From contig JAHQVR010000245.1 in NCBI GenBank assembly GCA_019634245.1, forward strand, positions 27,734 through 91,733: a stretch of 64,000 bases of DNA, written 5' to 3'. Under the pieces are notes generated by a model. That model was not told where the DNA came from. It saw only the letters and a program-made list of their open reading frames with translations, and ran no database searches. This stretch comes from Gammaproteobacteria bacterium (GTDB lineage Bacteria; Pseudomonadota; Gammaproteobacteria; Granulosicoccales; Granulosicoccaceae). A program made the translations under genes and the position numbers. Of this stretch, positions 52,113 through 60,573 are shown piece after piece (positions within the stretch are counted from its first letter, which is position 1; every line of letters begins with the position of its first letter).

Positions 52113-52478
52113 ATTGATACGGTGGCGTTGTAAAAGAAATCAATTCAAGAATACCACTTGTGTGCAGAAACCTCGATGCTGCTCGCCAACCGCTAAACAC
52201 AACTTTGGGTCGGACCCGATATTGACCCCATCTCCCCCTGGAAGCACGTCCGGGTCGGACCCGAGAACGGCTAAATCAGTGGTTATTGCTTCAATATATG
52301 TGCATTTATGTCTTTGTGTGCATCAAAAAAACTTTATTTTTCAGGTATTTAACTTGGTCCGACCCTGATGCTCAACCACCTACCGATTTGGGGTGAATTT
52401 TGGTATGCATGGGCCGGTGATTTTGGTGGAAAAATGAGTTAATTCAATTGGTTGGGTTGGTCTGACCCGAATGGGGGG
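52113..52478. repeat. Intergenic cluster of four GGGTCNGACCC palindromes
   Basis: Copies at 52207-52217, 52252-52262 (both GGGTCGGACCC), 52356-52365 (GGTCCGACCC) and 52459-52468 (GGTCTGACCC). The first two and last two are in opposite orientations. This 366-base gap has no other recognised content. The same words occur at 13861-14026 and 16504. Confidence 0.7.
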
Positions 52479-53573
52479 TTATAGGACGTGGGCGTCGGTG
52501 GCATTCCAGCTTAAGTTGAAGGGTGTGTTTGGCGTGAGGTTTAGAGTGGCGAGTTCGCGCTCCTGCAGCTGGATTTTAAATTCAGATCCGTCCTCGCTCT
52601 CTAAAAACAAGGTGACGACAGAGCCGATAAATTCTTCGGAAATCAGCGTCGCAGTTACTGAGTTCTTTCCGGACTCTGTATTGAGCTCCGGCACCACTTC
52701 AGAGATGCCCAATAGGTCAGCCGCGATAACAAAGGTCAATTCATCGCCAGTGTTAATAGCGTAGGCTTGTTTGTTTTCTACCTCGAATTTTCCAGCCGTG
52801 GAGTCGACAAATACTGCATCACCTTCGACTGAGGTCACCGTACCACTGATTATGTTGTTTCGCCCCACAAACTCAGCGACAAAACGATTGGCCGGAGCTC
52901 GATAGACATCCCTCGGCTTGGCCGTTTGAGCAATCTCACCTTCGGACATAATCACTACTCTATCAGCCATGGCGAAAGCCTCTGATTGGGAGTGAGTTAC
53001 ATAAACAAAGGTAATCCCCAGCTCCTTCTGTAGTTTGGTTAACACTGATTGCATACGAATAACCAAGTGGGCATCCAGGGCGGACAATGGTTCGTCCAAC
53101 AGCAACACCCGCGGTTCGATAATCAGTGAGCGAGCTAGTGCTACTCGCTGTTTTTGCCCACCTGACAAGGTCTCGATATTCCGCTCAGCAAACTCCCCGA
53201 CACCTAATCTGTCCAACCATTGCAACGCTTTTTGCCGCCGAGTGTCTGCAGATACATTTCGCATCTTTAGGCCAAACTCCACATTCTCCCTGACATTTAA
53301 AAAGGGAAACAACGCAAGAGATTGCCATACCAACGGTGTATCGCGTTGATGAGGCTTTACATCATTCATTAATTCGCCATCGATGGTTATAGAACCTTGT
53401 GTCGGGTGCTCCAACCCCGCAAGCATGCGAAGAGTAGTGGTCTTACCACATCCGGATGGCCCCATAATCGCTATAAACTCACCAGGCTCTATGCTCAGAT
53501 CGAGATTTTTCACAGCGACAAAGTCATCAAAACTTTTCGATACTCCATCAAAGACAATTAGTGGGTTACTCAT
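52479..53573 (-). CDS. potA: Polyamine-type ABC transporter ATP-binding protein (PotA-like)
   Basis: A 364-residue ABC ATPase: GPSGCGKTTTLRMLAG (Walker A, about 39-54), LSGGQKQRVALARSL signature (about 136-150), LLLDEPLSALDA (Walker B), and a C-terminal TOBE regulatory domain (about 275-360). PotA-type ATPases power spermidine/putrescine or related amine uptake. Last of the potD-B-C-A operon; its start overlaps the potC stop by 4 bases. Confidence 0.88.
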   Translation of the reverse strand: MSNPLIVFDGVSKSFDDFVAVKNLDLSIEPGEFIAIMGPSGCGKTTTLRMLAGLEHPTQGSITIDGELMNDVKPHQRDTPLVWQSLALFPFLNVRENVEFGLKMRNVSADTRRQKALQWLDRLGVGEFAERNIETLSGGQKQRVALARSLIIEPRVLLLDEPLSALDAHLVIRMQSVLTKLQKELGITFVYVTHSQSEAFAMADRVVIMSEGEIAQTAKPRDVYRAPANRFVAEFVGRNNIISGTVTSVEGDAVFVDSTAGKFEVENKQAYAINTGDELTFVIAADLLGISEVVPELNTESGKNSVTATLISEEFIGSVVTLFLESEDGSEFKIQLQERELATLNLTPNTPFNLSWNATDAHVL

Positions 53574-54364
53574 GAGACTAGTTTGTTTTGCCTTAGGGAA
53601 AAAAATACCTGCGCCAATATCACCAAAGTCATAGACACAAGAAAGACGAATGTGCCAATGGCATTGACTTGAGGATCAATGTTTCCTTGCACAATCTCCA
53701 AAATTAATACTGGAATGGTTTTGTTGAGGCCGGACACAAACCACGCTATGGCAAATTCGTCAAAAGAGACGGCTGCGGTCAGAAACAGTGAGGAGTAAAT
53801 CGCCGGTCGGCAGAAAGGCACAATGACCTCTCGCATAGTTCGCCATTCACTGGCTCCTAGGTTCCATGCGGCAGATTCAAGATCTTTGTCCATTTGATTG
53901 AGCCGGAGACGGCAAATGGCCATAGCAAAAGGGGCGGTGAGTACGCTATGAGCTAGGATAATGGACCACAACTGGCCAGATGCACCGAATTTTGAAAACC
54001 AAGCAAGCATAGCCAATGCCATGATGATCAGAGGAATGGTCGGTGGCAACAGTACTAAGGCCAAATAAGCGCTTTTAAATTTGAAGTTATAGCGGTAGTC
54101 GGTATAGGCCGTACAGAACCCAAGCAAAGTGGCGATTACGCACGTGCAGCCTGACACAATAATGCTATTTCTTACCGCAACCCACACATCCGGATCAGAC
54201 CAAATCGTTTGATACCAATGCAAAGTGAATGATTCCAGAGGTATTGTTGGAAATCGTGCTGAGTTGAATGAAAAAACGACACTAAAAAAAATGGGAGCGA
54301 AAATAAAAACAAACAATAACGCAGTGTAACCAAGCAGCGCCCAAGACAGCAATTTGCTTTTCAT
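53570..54364 (-). CDS. potC: Polyamine-type ABC permease (PotC-like)
   Basis: A 264-residue BPD_transp_1 permease with six spans and an EAA-type loop ESAAWNLGASEWRTMREVIVPFCRPAI (about 163-189). ATG 54364 overlaps the potB stop by one base (TAATG); an upstream in-frame stretch lies inside potB and is not used. Forms the pore with the PotB-like protein. Confidence 0.88.
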   Translation of the reverse strand: MKSKLLSWALLGYTALLFVFIFAPIFFSVVFSFNSARFPTIPLESFTLHWYQTIWSDPDVWVAVRNSIIVSGCTCVIATLLGFCTAYTDYRYNFKFKSAYLALVLLPPTIPLIIMALAMLAWFSKFGASGQLWSIILAHSVLTAPFAMAICRLRLNQMDKDLESAAWNLGASEWRTMREVIVPFCRPAIYSSLFLTAAVSFDEFAIAWFVSGLNKTIPVLILEIVQGNIDPQVNAIGTFVFLVSMTLVILAQVFFSLRQNKLVS

Positions 54365-55242
54365 TACCGGCTTGCTCGTTTTCGATATGCCATCGTAATC
54401 GCTGCAAATGCGATGGTGATCAAAGTCATCATCATAACGACTGCAACCACCGCAGCCCGAGGCCATTGCTGGCCAGACTTCGTCGTGTCAATGATGAGAA
54501 TGGGGAGCGTCGGTGGTTTAGAGCCCCCGAGGTAATAAGGACTGACAAAGTCACCAAACGAGAGAATGAAGCAAAATAAGGCTGCGACAATCAATCCGGT
54601 CTTCGCCAATGGAATGATTACCCGATAGACAGAGCGCCAAGGCGAACAACCCAAGTTGCAGGCCGCTTGCACCAAGTTGCGATCGATGTTTGATAACGCG
54701 AAGGTTTGTAGAACCACCACCAGGGGTAGTGTGAGTGTCATATAGCCAACAAGCGTACCAAACTTGGTGTTGAGCATCGTATAAGGTCCGAGGCCAATCT
54801 GCGCGAGTATGGCGTTGATAACACCGCTTTCCGCCAAAATCACGTACCAAGAAAAAATACGTACAAGATAGCTTGTGAAAAATGGGATGATTAAAAGAAA
54901 CAGTGCCCATCTGCGCACCGTGTTGGATGTTCTAAAAGCTAGTGCGAAAGAAGCTGGGAATGCAAGGAGCGAAATTACCACAGTGGATAAAGTCGCCAGG
55001 CCGAGGGTTAGGAAGTAACTGTCCCAAAAATACCCACGGGTGAGCATCCTTTGCCAGTTCTTCAGCTCAAACGCCTCCTCCATTCGGTAATTCTTCACCA
55101 AAAAAAAGGATATGGCGATCATGAACAGTAGTGGACCGACAAAGAACAGCGCCTGCCAAAAAATGATGGGCAGGCGCATGGTCCAGGCAAAGCCGTTGGG
55201 CCTTATTGGCCGCGGCTGTTTTGATCGTGTTAACTCCGTCAC
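54364..55242 (-). CDS. potB: Polyamine-type ABC permease (PotB-like)
   Basis: A 292-residue BPD_transp_1 permease with six spans and an EAA-type loop QAACNLGCSPWRSVYRVIIPLAKTGLI (about 193-219). The start is GTG (55240-55242). It follows the binding-protein gene by 42 bases. Confidence 0.88.
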   Translation of the reverse strand: MTELTRSKQPRPIRPNGFAWTMRLPIIFWQALFFVGPLLFMIAISFFLVKNYRMEEAFELKNWQRMLTRGYFWDSYFLTLGLATLSTVVISLLAFPASFALAFRTSNTVRRWALFLLIIPFFTSYLVRIFSWYVILAESGVINAILAQIGLGPYTMLNTKFGTLVGYMTLTLPLVVVLQTFALSNIDRNLVQAACNLGCSPWRSVYRVIIPLAKTGLIVAALFCFILSFGDFVSPYYLGGSKPPTLPILIIDTTKSGQQWPRAAVVAVVMMMTLITIAFAAITMAYRKRASR

Positions 55243-55284
55243 TACAACGGCTAACCAAACATTCTAGGGAGTAAGGAAATTAGA

Positions 55285-56418
55285 TCACGCGTTTTTATAC
55301 TCAGACCAGTAGTCGTTCCAATCCTCTAATGTCTGCTGTTGAGGAATATCGCGGTAGTGAATGCGCCCCTCGTTGATCAGTGCGATCGGGTCGTTGGGCA
55401 TGCCTTCGATCTGATGGGATCGCTTCGCTTCTTGTGGATCCACCTCTGCGAGTTTAGCGCGACCTGCCTTGGTGACACAAAAACCGGGGTAGGCGGCCAT
55501 CTGCGCAGATTTCACCTGACCGTCGGCTGACATCATGTACTGAATAAATTTCTTCACTTCTTCGGCTTTTTCTGATCCCTTACCAATGCTGTAGCTTTCA
55601 GTGAATTGAATACCGCCTTCTTTGGGTATAACGGAGGCGACCGGAGCACCATCTTTTTCTAAGACGCCAGTTATCCAATCACCGATTCCACACATAGCGA
55701 GCATTTCACCGTTTTTCAACGAATTGAATGTACCGCCATAGTCAAAGAATCCGCCAACCTGTGGGCGCAGACTGGTTGTTGTTTCTTGTACCGCTTTCCA
55801 CGCATCATCATCGAGATCCCACAAGCTAGCGCCGTTGCCATTGTTCAAGCTCATCATACCGAGGTTAGGTAGGTGCCAATCAAAGTGTCCAACCTTACCT
55901 TCGAGCTCGGGTTTCCAAAAGCACTGGTAGCTCTGAGCTTCTTCCGCAGTTACTGCGGTGGTATTGTATGAGACGCCCAAATGACCGCCACGCAGTATCA
56001 TCGAATACAATTTATCGTCTTTCCAATGTCCTGGAAATTTTGTGAAATCTTCGTGAAGCATGTCGTCAAATGGATAGTCGGCAGCGTTCATCTCTTCTAT
56101 GTAACCAGCAGCATTGAGCTGCTGAACAAACTCGGCATCAGACAATATTAAATCGTAGGTACCAGGAGGTGACTGTGCGATTAACGCAAGCATGTTGTCG
56201 CCGCCTGCGTAGTATTTTGGTTTAAATTTGACGTTGTTAGCAGCTTCATACTCGGCGACAACATCCGGTTCACCATGGCCATACCAAGCCAGCATATTTA
56301 TCTCTGTGACATTCGCCCAGGCTCTGCTGATGTAAGGCGCTGCAAGTATAGTTGCGCCACCGTACTTTAGAATTTTCCTGCGCTCGGAAGATTTTGGTTG
56401 GTCTATTTTTTTATCCAT
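55285..56418 (-). CDS. potD: Polyamine-type periplasmic binding protein with Tat signal
   Basis: A 377-residue PotD-type solute-binding protein. The N-terminus has a twin-arginine signal (ERRKILKYGGATILAAPYIS, about 12-31). The mature part has INMLAWYGHGEPDVVAEYEAANNVKFKPKYYAGGDNM and SYNTTAVTAEE, as in spermidine/putrescine binding proteins. ATG 56418 has GGAG about ten bases upstream. Tat export suggests folding before export. Substrate may be a polyamine or another cationic amine. Confidence 0.86.
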   Translation of the reverse strand: MDKKIDQPKSSERRKILKYGGATILAAPYISRAWANVTEINMLAWYGHGEPDVVAEYEAANNVKFKPKYYAGGDNMLALIAQSPPGTYDLILSDAEFVQQLNAAGYIEEMNAADYPFDDMLHEDFTKFPGHWKDDKLYSMILRGGHLGVSYNTTAVTAEEAQSYQCFWKPELEGKVGHFDWHLPNLGMMSLNNGNGASLWDLDDDAWKAVQETTTSLRPQVGGFFDYGGTFNSLKNGEMLAMCGIGDWITGVLEKDGAPVASVIPKEGGIQFTESYSIGKGSEKAEEVKKFIQYMMSADGQVKSAQMAAYPGFCVTKAGRAKLAEVDPQEAKRSHQIEGMPNDPIALINEGRIHYRDIPQQQTLEDWNDYWSEYKNA

Positions 56419-56760
56419 GGTTGTTTTGTCTCCGATTAATTGACGTTGATTACGACTGTTTAGGCTCTCGCACAATTGCGCCTCATTGTTCTTGCCTAAG
56501 GCACTTAGTGGTTGCGATGATGGATTATGGTATGTCGCCTGGGTGATACTATTGCGTGGATTATTGGCTCAGACTATATCATCTGTGCCATGGGGTACAA
56601 ACCGCTATTCTGGGTGCTCCAGCGGGGCTTTATGAGCGTTACTGGTGCACGAGGGCCTCTTGAGAAACGTAAGCACCTGGCAATGGCAAATCGTAATCGG
56701 TAAAAATGGATCAGCTTTGGTCCATGTACACCACTGTGAGAACATTGCTGGATTAGATCA
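56419..56760. other. Divergent intergenic region (potD / BtpA-like)
   Basis: About 340 bases between divergent genes, presumably holding both promoters. No clear palindrome, RNA or coding frame was recognised. Confidence 0.4.
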
Positions 56761-57498
56761 TTGAATAGAGACCAGTTTAAACAGTCATTTGATTCCGATG
56801 GATTGGTGGTCTTGCCCGTCATTCATGTGTTGGACAATGATCAGGCCGAGCGCAACATCGCCAAAGCAGCAAATGGCGGGTGCCCTGGCGTTTTTTTAAT
56901 CAACCATGATTTCCACTACGATCAATTCTTGCCCATCATAGACCACTGTCGCCGTCAGTTTCCAGACTACTGGCTTGGTGTAAATTTCCTAGCGGTTACG
57001 GCCAAAATCGCGTTTCCGATACTGGCCGATCTACAAGAAAAGAATGTACGAGTTGATGCTTACTGGGCCGATGATGCCCGGATTGATGAACATTCCAGCT
57101 CACAGCAGCAGCCTGAGGCAGAAGAAATTAGCCAAATAAAAATGAATGGAAGTTGGCAAGGTATGTACTTTGGCGGTACCGCTTTTAAAAAACAGCGAGA
57201 GGTGTTGCCCGAACACTACGCAGGCAGTGCATCGATTGCTTCCGGCTATATGGATGTGGTGACGACCTCCGGCATTGCGACCGGCCATTCGGCAGACTTA
57301 AGCAAAATTCGTGTGTTTCGAGAACATTGCAAGGACACACCACTGGCCTTGGCTTCTGGAGTCACACCGGAGAATGTTTCCCAGTACAGACCCTATGTCG
57401 ATGCTGTTATGGTCGCCACAGGCATCAATGTCACAGAGGATTTTTACAATATTGATGAAGATAAGCTCGCCCAGTTGATGTATGAGGTTAGGAGATAG
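56761..57498 (+). CDS. BtpA/SgcQ-like TIM-barrel protein
   Basis: A 245-residue protein with a TIM-barrel look related to BtpA: LVVLPVIHVL at the N-terminus (about 15-24), VVTTSGIATGHSADL (about 165-179), ALASGVTPENV (about 195-205) and VMVATGINVTEDFYNIDEDKL (about 216-236), the last resembling BtpA phosphate-loop endings. BtpA proteins have poorly defined roles; some act in nucleoside or sugar metabolism. Start is TTG at 56761. It precedes a phosphoribosyltransferase gene by five bases, so both likely act on a ribose or nucleobase compound. Confidence 0.65.
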   Translation: MNRDQFKQSFDSDGLVVLPVIHVLDNDQAERNIAKAANGGCPGVFLINHDFHYDQFLPIIDHCRRQFPDYWLGVNFLAVTAKIAFPILADLQEKNVRVDAYWADDARIDEHSSSQQQPEAEEISQIKMNGSWQGMYFGGTAFKKQREVLPEHYAGSASIASGYMDVVTTSGIATGHSADLSKIRVFREHCKDTPLALASGVTPENVSQYRPYVDAVMVATGINVTEDFYNIDEDKLAQLMYEVRR

Positions 57499-57503
57499 AT
57501 TCG

Positions 57504-58127
57504 ATGCCGCAGAATAAAGGTCCCAGAGACAATCGTTGGTATTTGAGTTTAATGGCGCCCAATACCAAGGGTGATAAATTTGCATGGTTGGATCCCACAT
57601 CGATATACATTAACGGTGAGGCATTTCATGATTTATTGGATGATTTATGTTCCGAGTTGGAGGCAGATTCTATTGATGTAGTAGCGGGATTGGATGCAAT
57701 GGGCTTTGTTCTGGGGTCTGGGATTGCCACGCGATTGGGCAGAGGTTTTCTACCCATTAGAAAAGCTGGAAAATTGTGTGTTGAAACGGACTCTGCGAGC
57801 TTTAAAAACTACTCCGGTCGTGTGCAAGATATGGAAATGCGATTGCCTGCATTCGCACCCGACACACGAGTTCTATTGGTAGATCAGTGGGTTGAAACTG
57901 GAGGAACAATGTATGGCGCCGTTCAATTGGTGGAGCAACAACAGGGCCGTGTAGCAGGTATGGTTGCAATCGTCATGGAAGACAACGATCAGACGAAAAA
58001 CTATCGTGAAAATTATCACTGCGTTACCGCCATCCTTCCGGGCACAGAATTGCAAAGGCAATGCAACTCTCAGACGCTGGAAAGTTTTAAGCACTACGAT
58101 CCGAAACGGGCATTCCCAATTCCTTGA
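57504..58127 (+). CDS. Adenine-phosphoribosyltransferase-like protein
   Basis: A 207-residue type I phosphoribosyltransferase. The PRPP loop is VLLVDQWVETGGTMYGA (about 120-136). In classical enzymes the loop has two acidic residues (DD); here the second is Gln, which may change catalysis or ligand. IRKAGKLCVET near 88-98 matches the PRPP-binding lysine region of APRT. AGGAG precedes ATG 57504, inside the end of the BtpA-like gene. It may make a nucleotide from a base and PRPP, or be a regulatory PRT homologue. Confidence 0.78.
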   Translation: MPQNKGPRDNRWYLSLMAPNTKGDKFAWLDPTSIYINGEAFHDLLDDLCSELEADSIDVVAGLDAMGFVLGSGIATRLGRGFLPIRKAGKLCVETDSASFKNYSGRVQDMEMRLPAFAPDTRVLLVDQWVETGGTMYGAVQLVEQQQGRVAGMVAIVMEDNDQTKNYRENYHCVTAILPGTELQRQCNSQTLESFKHYDPKRAFPIP

Positions 58128-58284
58128 AGATTATTCATAGATTTGAACTATGGGGTCGGGAACTCGGCCACCGGTGCGAGTTTTCAATCTATTTAAGCGT
58201 TTGATCTAGTAGGGCCGGCAGTGAAGCCACCGTTCTTTCAGTCCATAGTGCGTCTTATGAAAGGACGGAGCCGCCTCATGATCA

Positions 58285-59295
58285 TTAAGCCTTTTGTTTG
58301 CGTCTAGACAAGAACGCTTGATGCGATTGCTCTGTGCCATCGTGAAATGATCCTGTCCACTGATCCCATGGGATTTCCAAACCACCGTAGTTGCACGTGA
58401 AATACCGATGGTGTAATTGATGATGAAAAGTGCCCAAAGGCAGAAGTAGTTTTCCGTTCTGCACAATACCCTGATAACCAGTATGTGTTGTGGCGGCTGA
58501 CAGAGTGAAGTACATCAGATGGAAAGCAATCAGAAAAGGAGAGGATGGAACAATAAAATGTATCAATACAGTACTCAAATATACTAGATGTTCTATCGGG
58601 TGCATTGACATGCCCGACCAAGGACCAACATTAGTGTTTCGATGATGAAGTGCATGCACACGTTGATACAGTTTGGATGAGTGAATCAACCGGTGAATTA
58701 AAAAGAAGTGTGTGGTTTCCCACATTGGGATTAAAGCTACCAGCAACACTAGCCATGGCCACTGGTGGGGTAGAGTCAGAGACGGCGCATAGCCATGTGA
58801 CAGAGACCATAACATCAACACTTCATACAAAGTCCAGACGGTCACACCACTGGCGAGCGTCCAAAAGACATTGTCGCGAACTTGAGAGCCAAACGTAAAC
58901 ACTCGGCTCTTTTTGGAAAATGGTCGTGTGTCGTAACGCCGATCATCTCCCTGCATTCGAGCGATATAGAAATACCAATGCAGACCTCCGGCAACGAGTG
59001 TCATCAGTGCCATGTTGCGTAGATAGATTTGTGCAATTACCCCCATTGACAGTTCGCTTATCTCAGACAGCGTCGGTTGGAAGAACAAAGCAGAAACTAT
59101 AGCTAGTATTAAAATAATGAGCCGCTCAGAGACGGGAAACCAACCACGTACGATCCAGGTAATCGCTGCACCGATTTTTGGAGGCCAATTGAAGTAGGGA
59201 GATACATTGACCGGTAGAGTCGGTGTGTAGTTCCAACTTGAGTTTCTGCGAGAAGTCACAGGATTGTTTTTATTTAGCTCATTTGAGGTCGGCAT
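58285..59295 (-). CDS. Sterol desaturase / fatty acid hydroxylase-family membrane protein
   Basis: A 336-residue membrane protein with the three His-box pattern of the di-iron family: HFFLIHRLIHS (about 206-216), HALHHRN (about 223-229) and FHHQLHHRYFTCNYGG (about 293-308). Several spans flank these boxes. It would hydroxylate or desaturate a membrane lipid using O2. N-terminal segment (about 1-40) is soluble. Substrate unknown; it converges on the phosphoribosyltransferase gene. Confidence 0.85.
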   Translation of the reverse strand: MPTSNELNKNNPVTSRRNSSWNYTPTLPVNVSPYFNWPPKIGAAITWIVRGWFPVSERLIILILAIVSALFFQPTLSEISELSMGVIAQIYLRNMALMTLVAGGLHWYFYIARMQGDDRRYDTRPFSKKSRVFTFGSQVRDNVFWTLASGVTVWTLYEVLMLWSLSHGYAPSLTLPHQWPWLVLLVALIPMWETTHFFLIHRLIHSSKLYQRVHALHHRNTNVGPWSGMSMHPIEHLVYLSTVLIHFIVPSSPFLIAFHLMYFTLSAATTHTGYQGIVQNGKLLLPLGTFHHQLHHRYFTCNYGGLEIPWDQWTGSFHDGTEQSHQAFLSRRKQKA

Positions 59296-59493
59296 AGACT
59301 TGTCCTATACAAGCTAATGGTTGATCGTACGTTGATAATTCCATAACTCTATGGGCGAATTAAATAATAACCTAGGTAATTGAGAGGGCTGTATTCGTTT
59401 AGCTTATCTCACTATGGGTAAAAAGCGATAATTTTTCTGTACTGCGCTAAAAGGCTTTGTTAACCTAAGAGTGAACTGTTGGAGGAGAAATAT

Positions 59494-60501
59494 ATGAGTA
59501 AATTGAGAAGATCTTTTATAGCTGTACCTATGGCGGCATCATTAATGTTTTTTTCATCCGCCATCTCAGCTGAAATATTTAAAGGTGAAACCGCAGGCGT
59601 CGGAGACCCTGTGCACGCGGTGTTTGTGGCGTTTGCTAATCAAGCGAGTAAAGCGGGTGTTGAGATTCAAGTTAATGCTGGTCAAACGCTTACTAAATCA
59701 ATGTTAAAAGGAGCCAAAGGCGAAATAGGTTTTTTTTCGTCAGTACCATCACTGGTGGGATTGATGGCGGGACAAAAGCGCATGTATGAAAAGGTGGAAG
59801 GTGCACCTGAATTTGCTAAAAACCTGCGTTCCATTTTTGGCTTTGAAGCGGGTGCCTATCACCCGGTCACTCTGGCCGATTCGGGTATAGAAAGCTGGCA
59901 AGATTTAAAAGGTAAGACTGTATTTACCGGGCCACCAGCAGGTGCCGCTTCCGCAACCTCAGAAGCGCTTATTAAAATTATCACTGGGTACGAGGCGGGC
60001 AAGGATTATGAAGCCGTGCGTCTGAGTTGGGGTGAAGGGTATGCTGCCTTGTCAGATAAGAAAATAGACATGATGGTACGACCTGCCGAAGTTGGCTCAT
60101 CTAATATTGAGCGCTACGGATTGTCGGGCGAGTTTCGAATTTTATCTATTCCACAGGAGGTCGTTGCAACAGATGAGATGCAGGCTCTGTTTGGACGACC
60201 TGGTCGGGGCATGCTCGAATTTGATGGTGGACTCTACAAAGGACAATTGACCGCTGGGAATATCATCGCACTCGGGTTTACCCAGTTTGTAGGAACTCAA
60301 CCGGGAGTTCCTGATGACGTTGTCTACAACGCGACAAAGGCATTTTGGGAAGGCATCGATGAAGTTCATGCATCCGCGTTCTTTATGCAGGCAATAACCC
60401 CTGAATCAGCATTCACCTCGGTCAACGTGCCCTTGCACCCGGGTGCCTTGCGCTATTATCAGGAAGCTGGATTCACTGTTCCTGAAGCAATTCTTCAATA
60501 A
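59494..60501 (+). CDS. TAXI-type TRAP transporter solute-binding protein
   Basis: A 335-residue periplasmic binding protein. The signal peptide (about 1-26, ending AISAE) precedes a TAXI-like fold: GETAGVGDPVHAVFVAFANQ near 31-50 and LKGKTVFTGPPAGAASATSEAL near 145-166. Such proteins feed fused TRAP permeases. ATG 59494 has GGAGGAG six bases upstream. A stem-loop separates it from the permease. Substrate not deducible. Confidence 0.87.
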   Translation: MSKLRRSFIAVPMAASLMFFSSAISAEIFKGETAGVGDPVHAVFVAFANQASKAGVEIQVNAGQTLTKSMLKGAKGEIGFFSSVPSLVGLMAGQKRMYEKVEGAPEFAKNLRSIFGFEAGAYHPVTLADSGIESWQDLKGKTVFTGPPAGAASATSEALIKIITGYEAGKDYEAVRLSWGEGYAALSDKKIDMMVRPAEVGSSNIERYGLSGEFRILSIPQEVVATDEMQALFGRPGRGMLEFDGGLYKGQLTAGNIIALGFTQFVGTQPGVPDDVVYNATKAFWEGIDEVHASAFFMQAITPESAFTSVNVPLHPGALRYYQEAGFTVPEAILQ

Positions 60502-60521
60502 TACAATTATTGATGTACTGT

Positions 60522-60547
60522 ATGCCGAGCCCGATGGGGCTCGGCAT
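60522..60547 (+). promoter_or_regulatory. Intercistronic stem-loop between TAXI protein and TRAP permease
   Basis: ATGCCGAGCCC (60522-60532) pairs perfectly over 11 bases with GGGCTCGGCAT (60537-60547) around GATG. No T-run. It mirrors the hairpin at 35098-35127 and likely favours high binding-protein expression. Confidence 0.7.
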
Positions 60548-60573
60548 CATTCCAAACTCTTTGCAAACATGAC

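Noticed and set aside
54365..54466. N-terminal extension of the PotC-like permease
   Set aside because: The extension is an out-of-frame reading of the potB end; ATG 54364 with TAATG overlap is the normal coupling.
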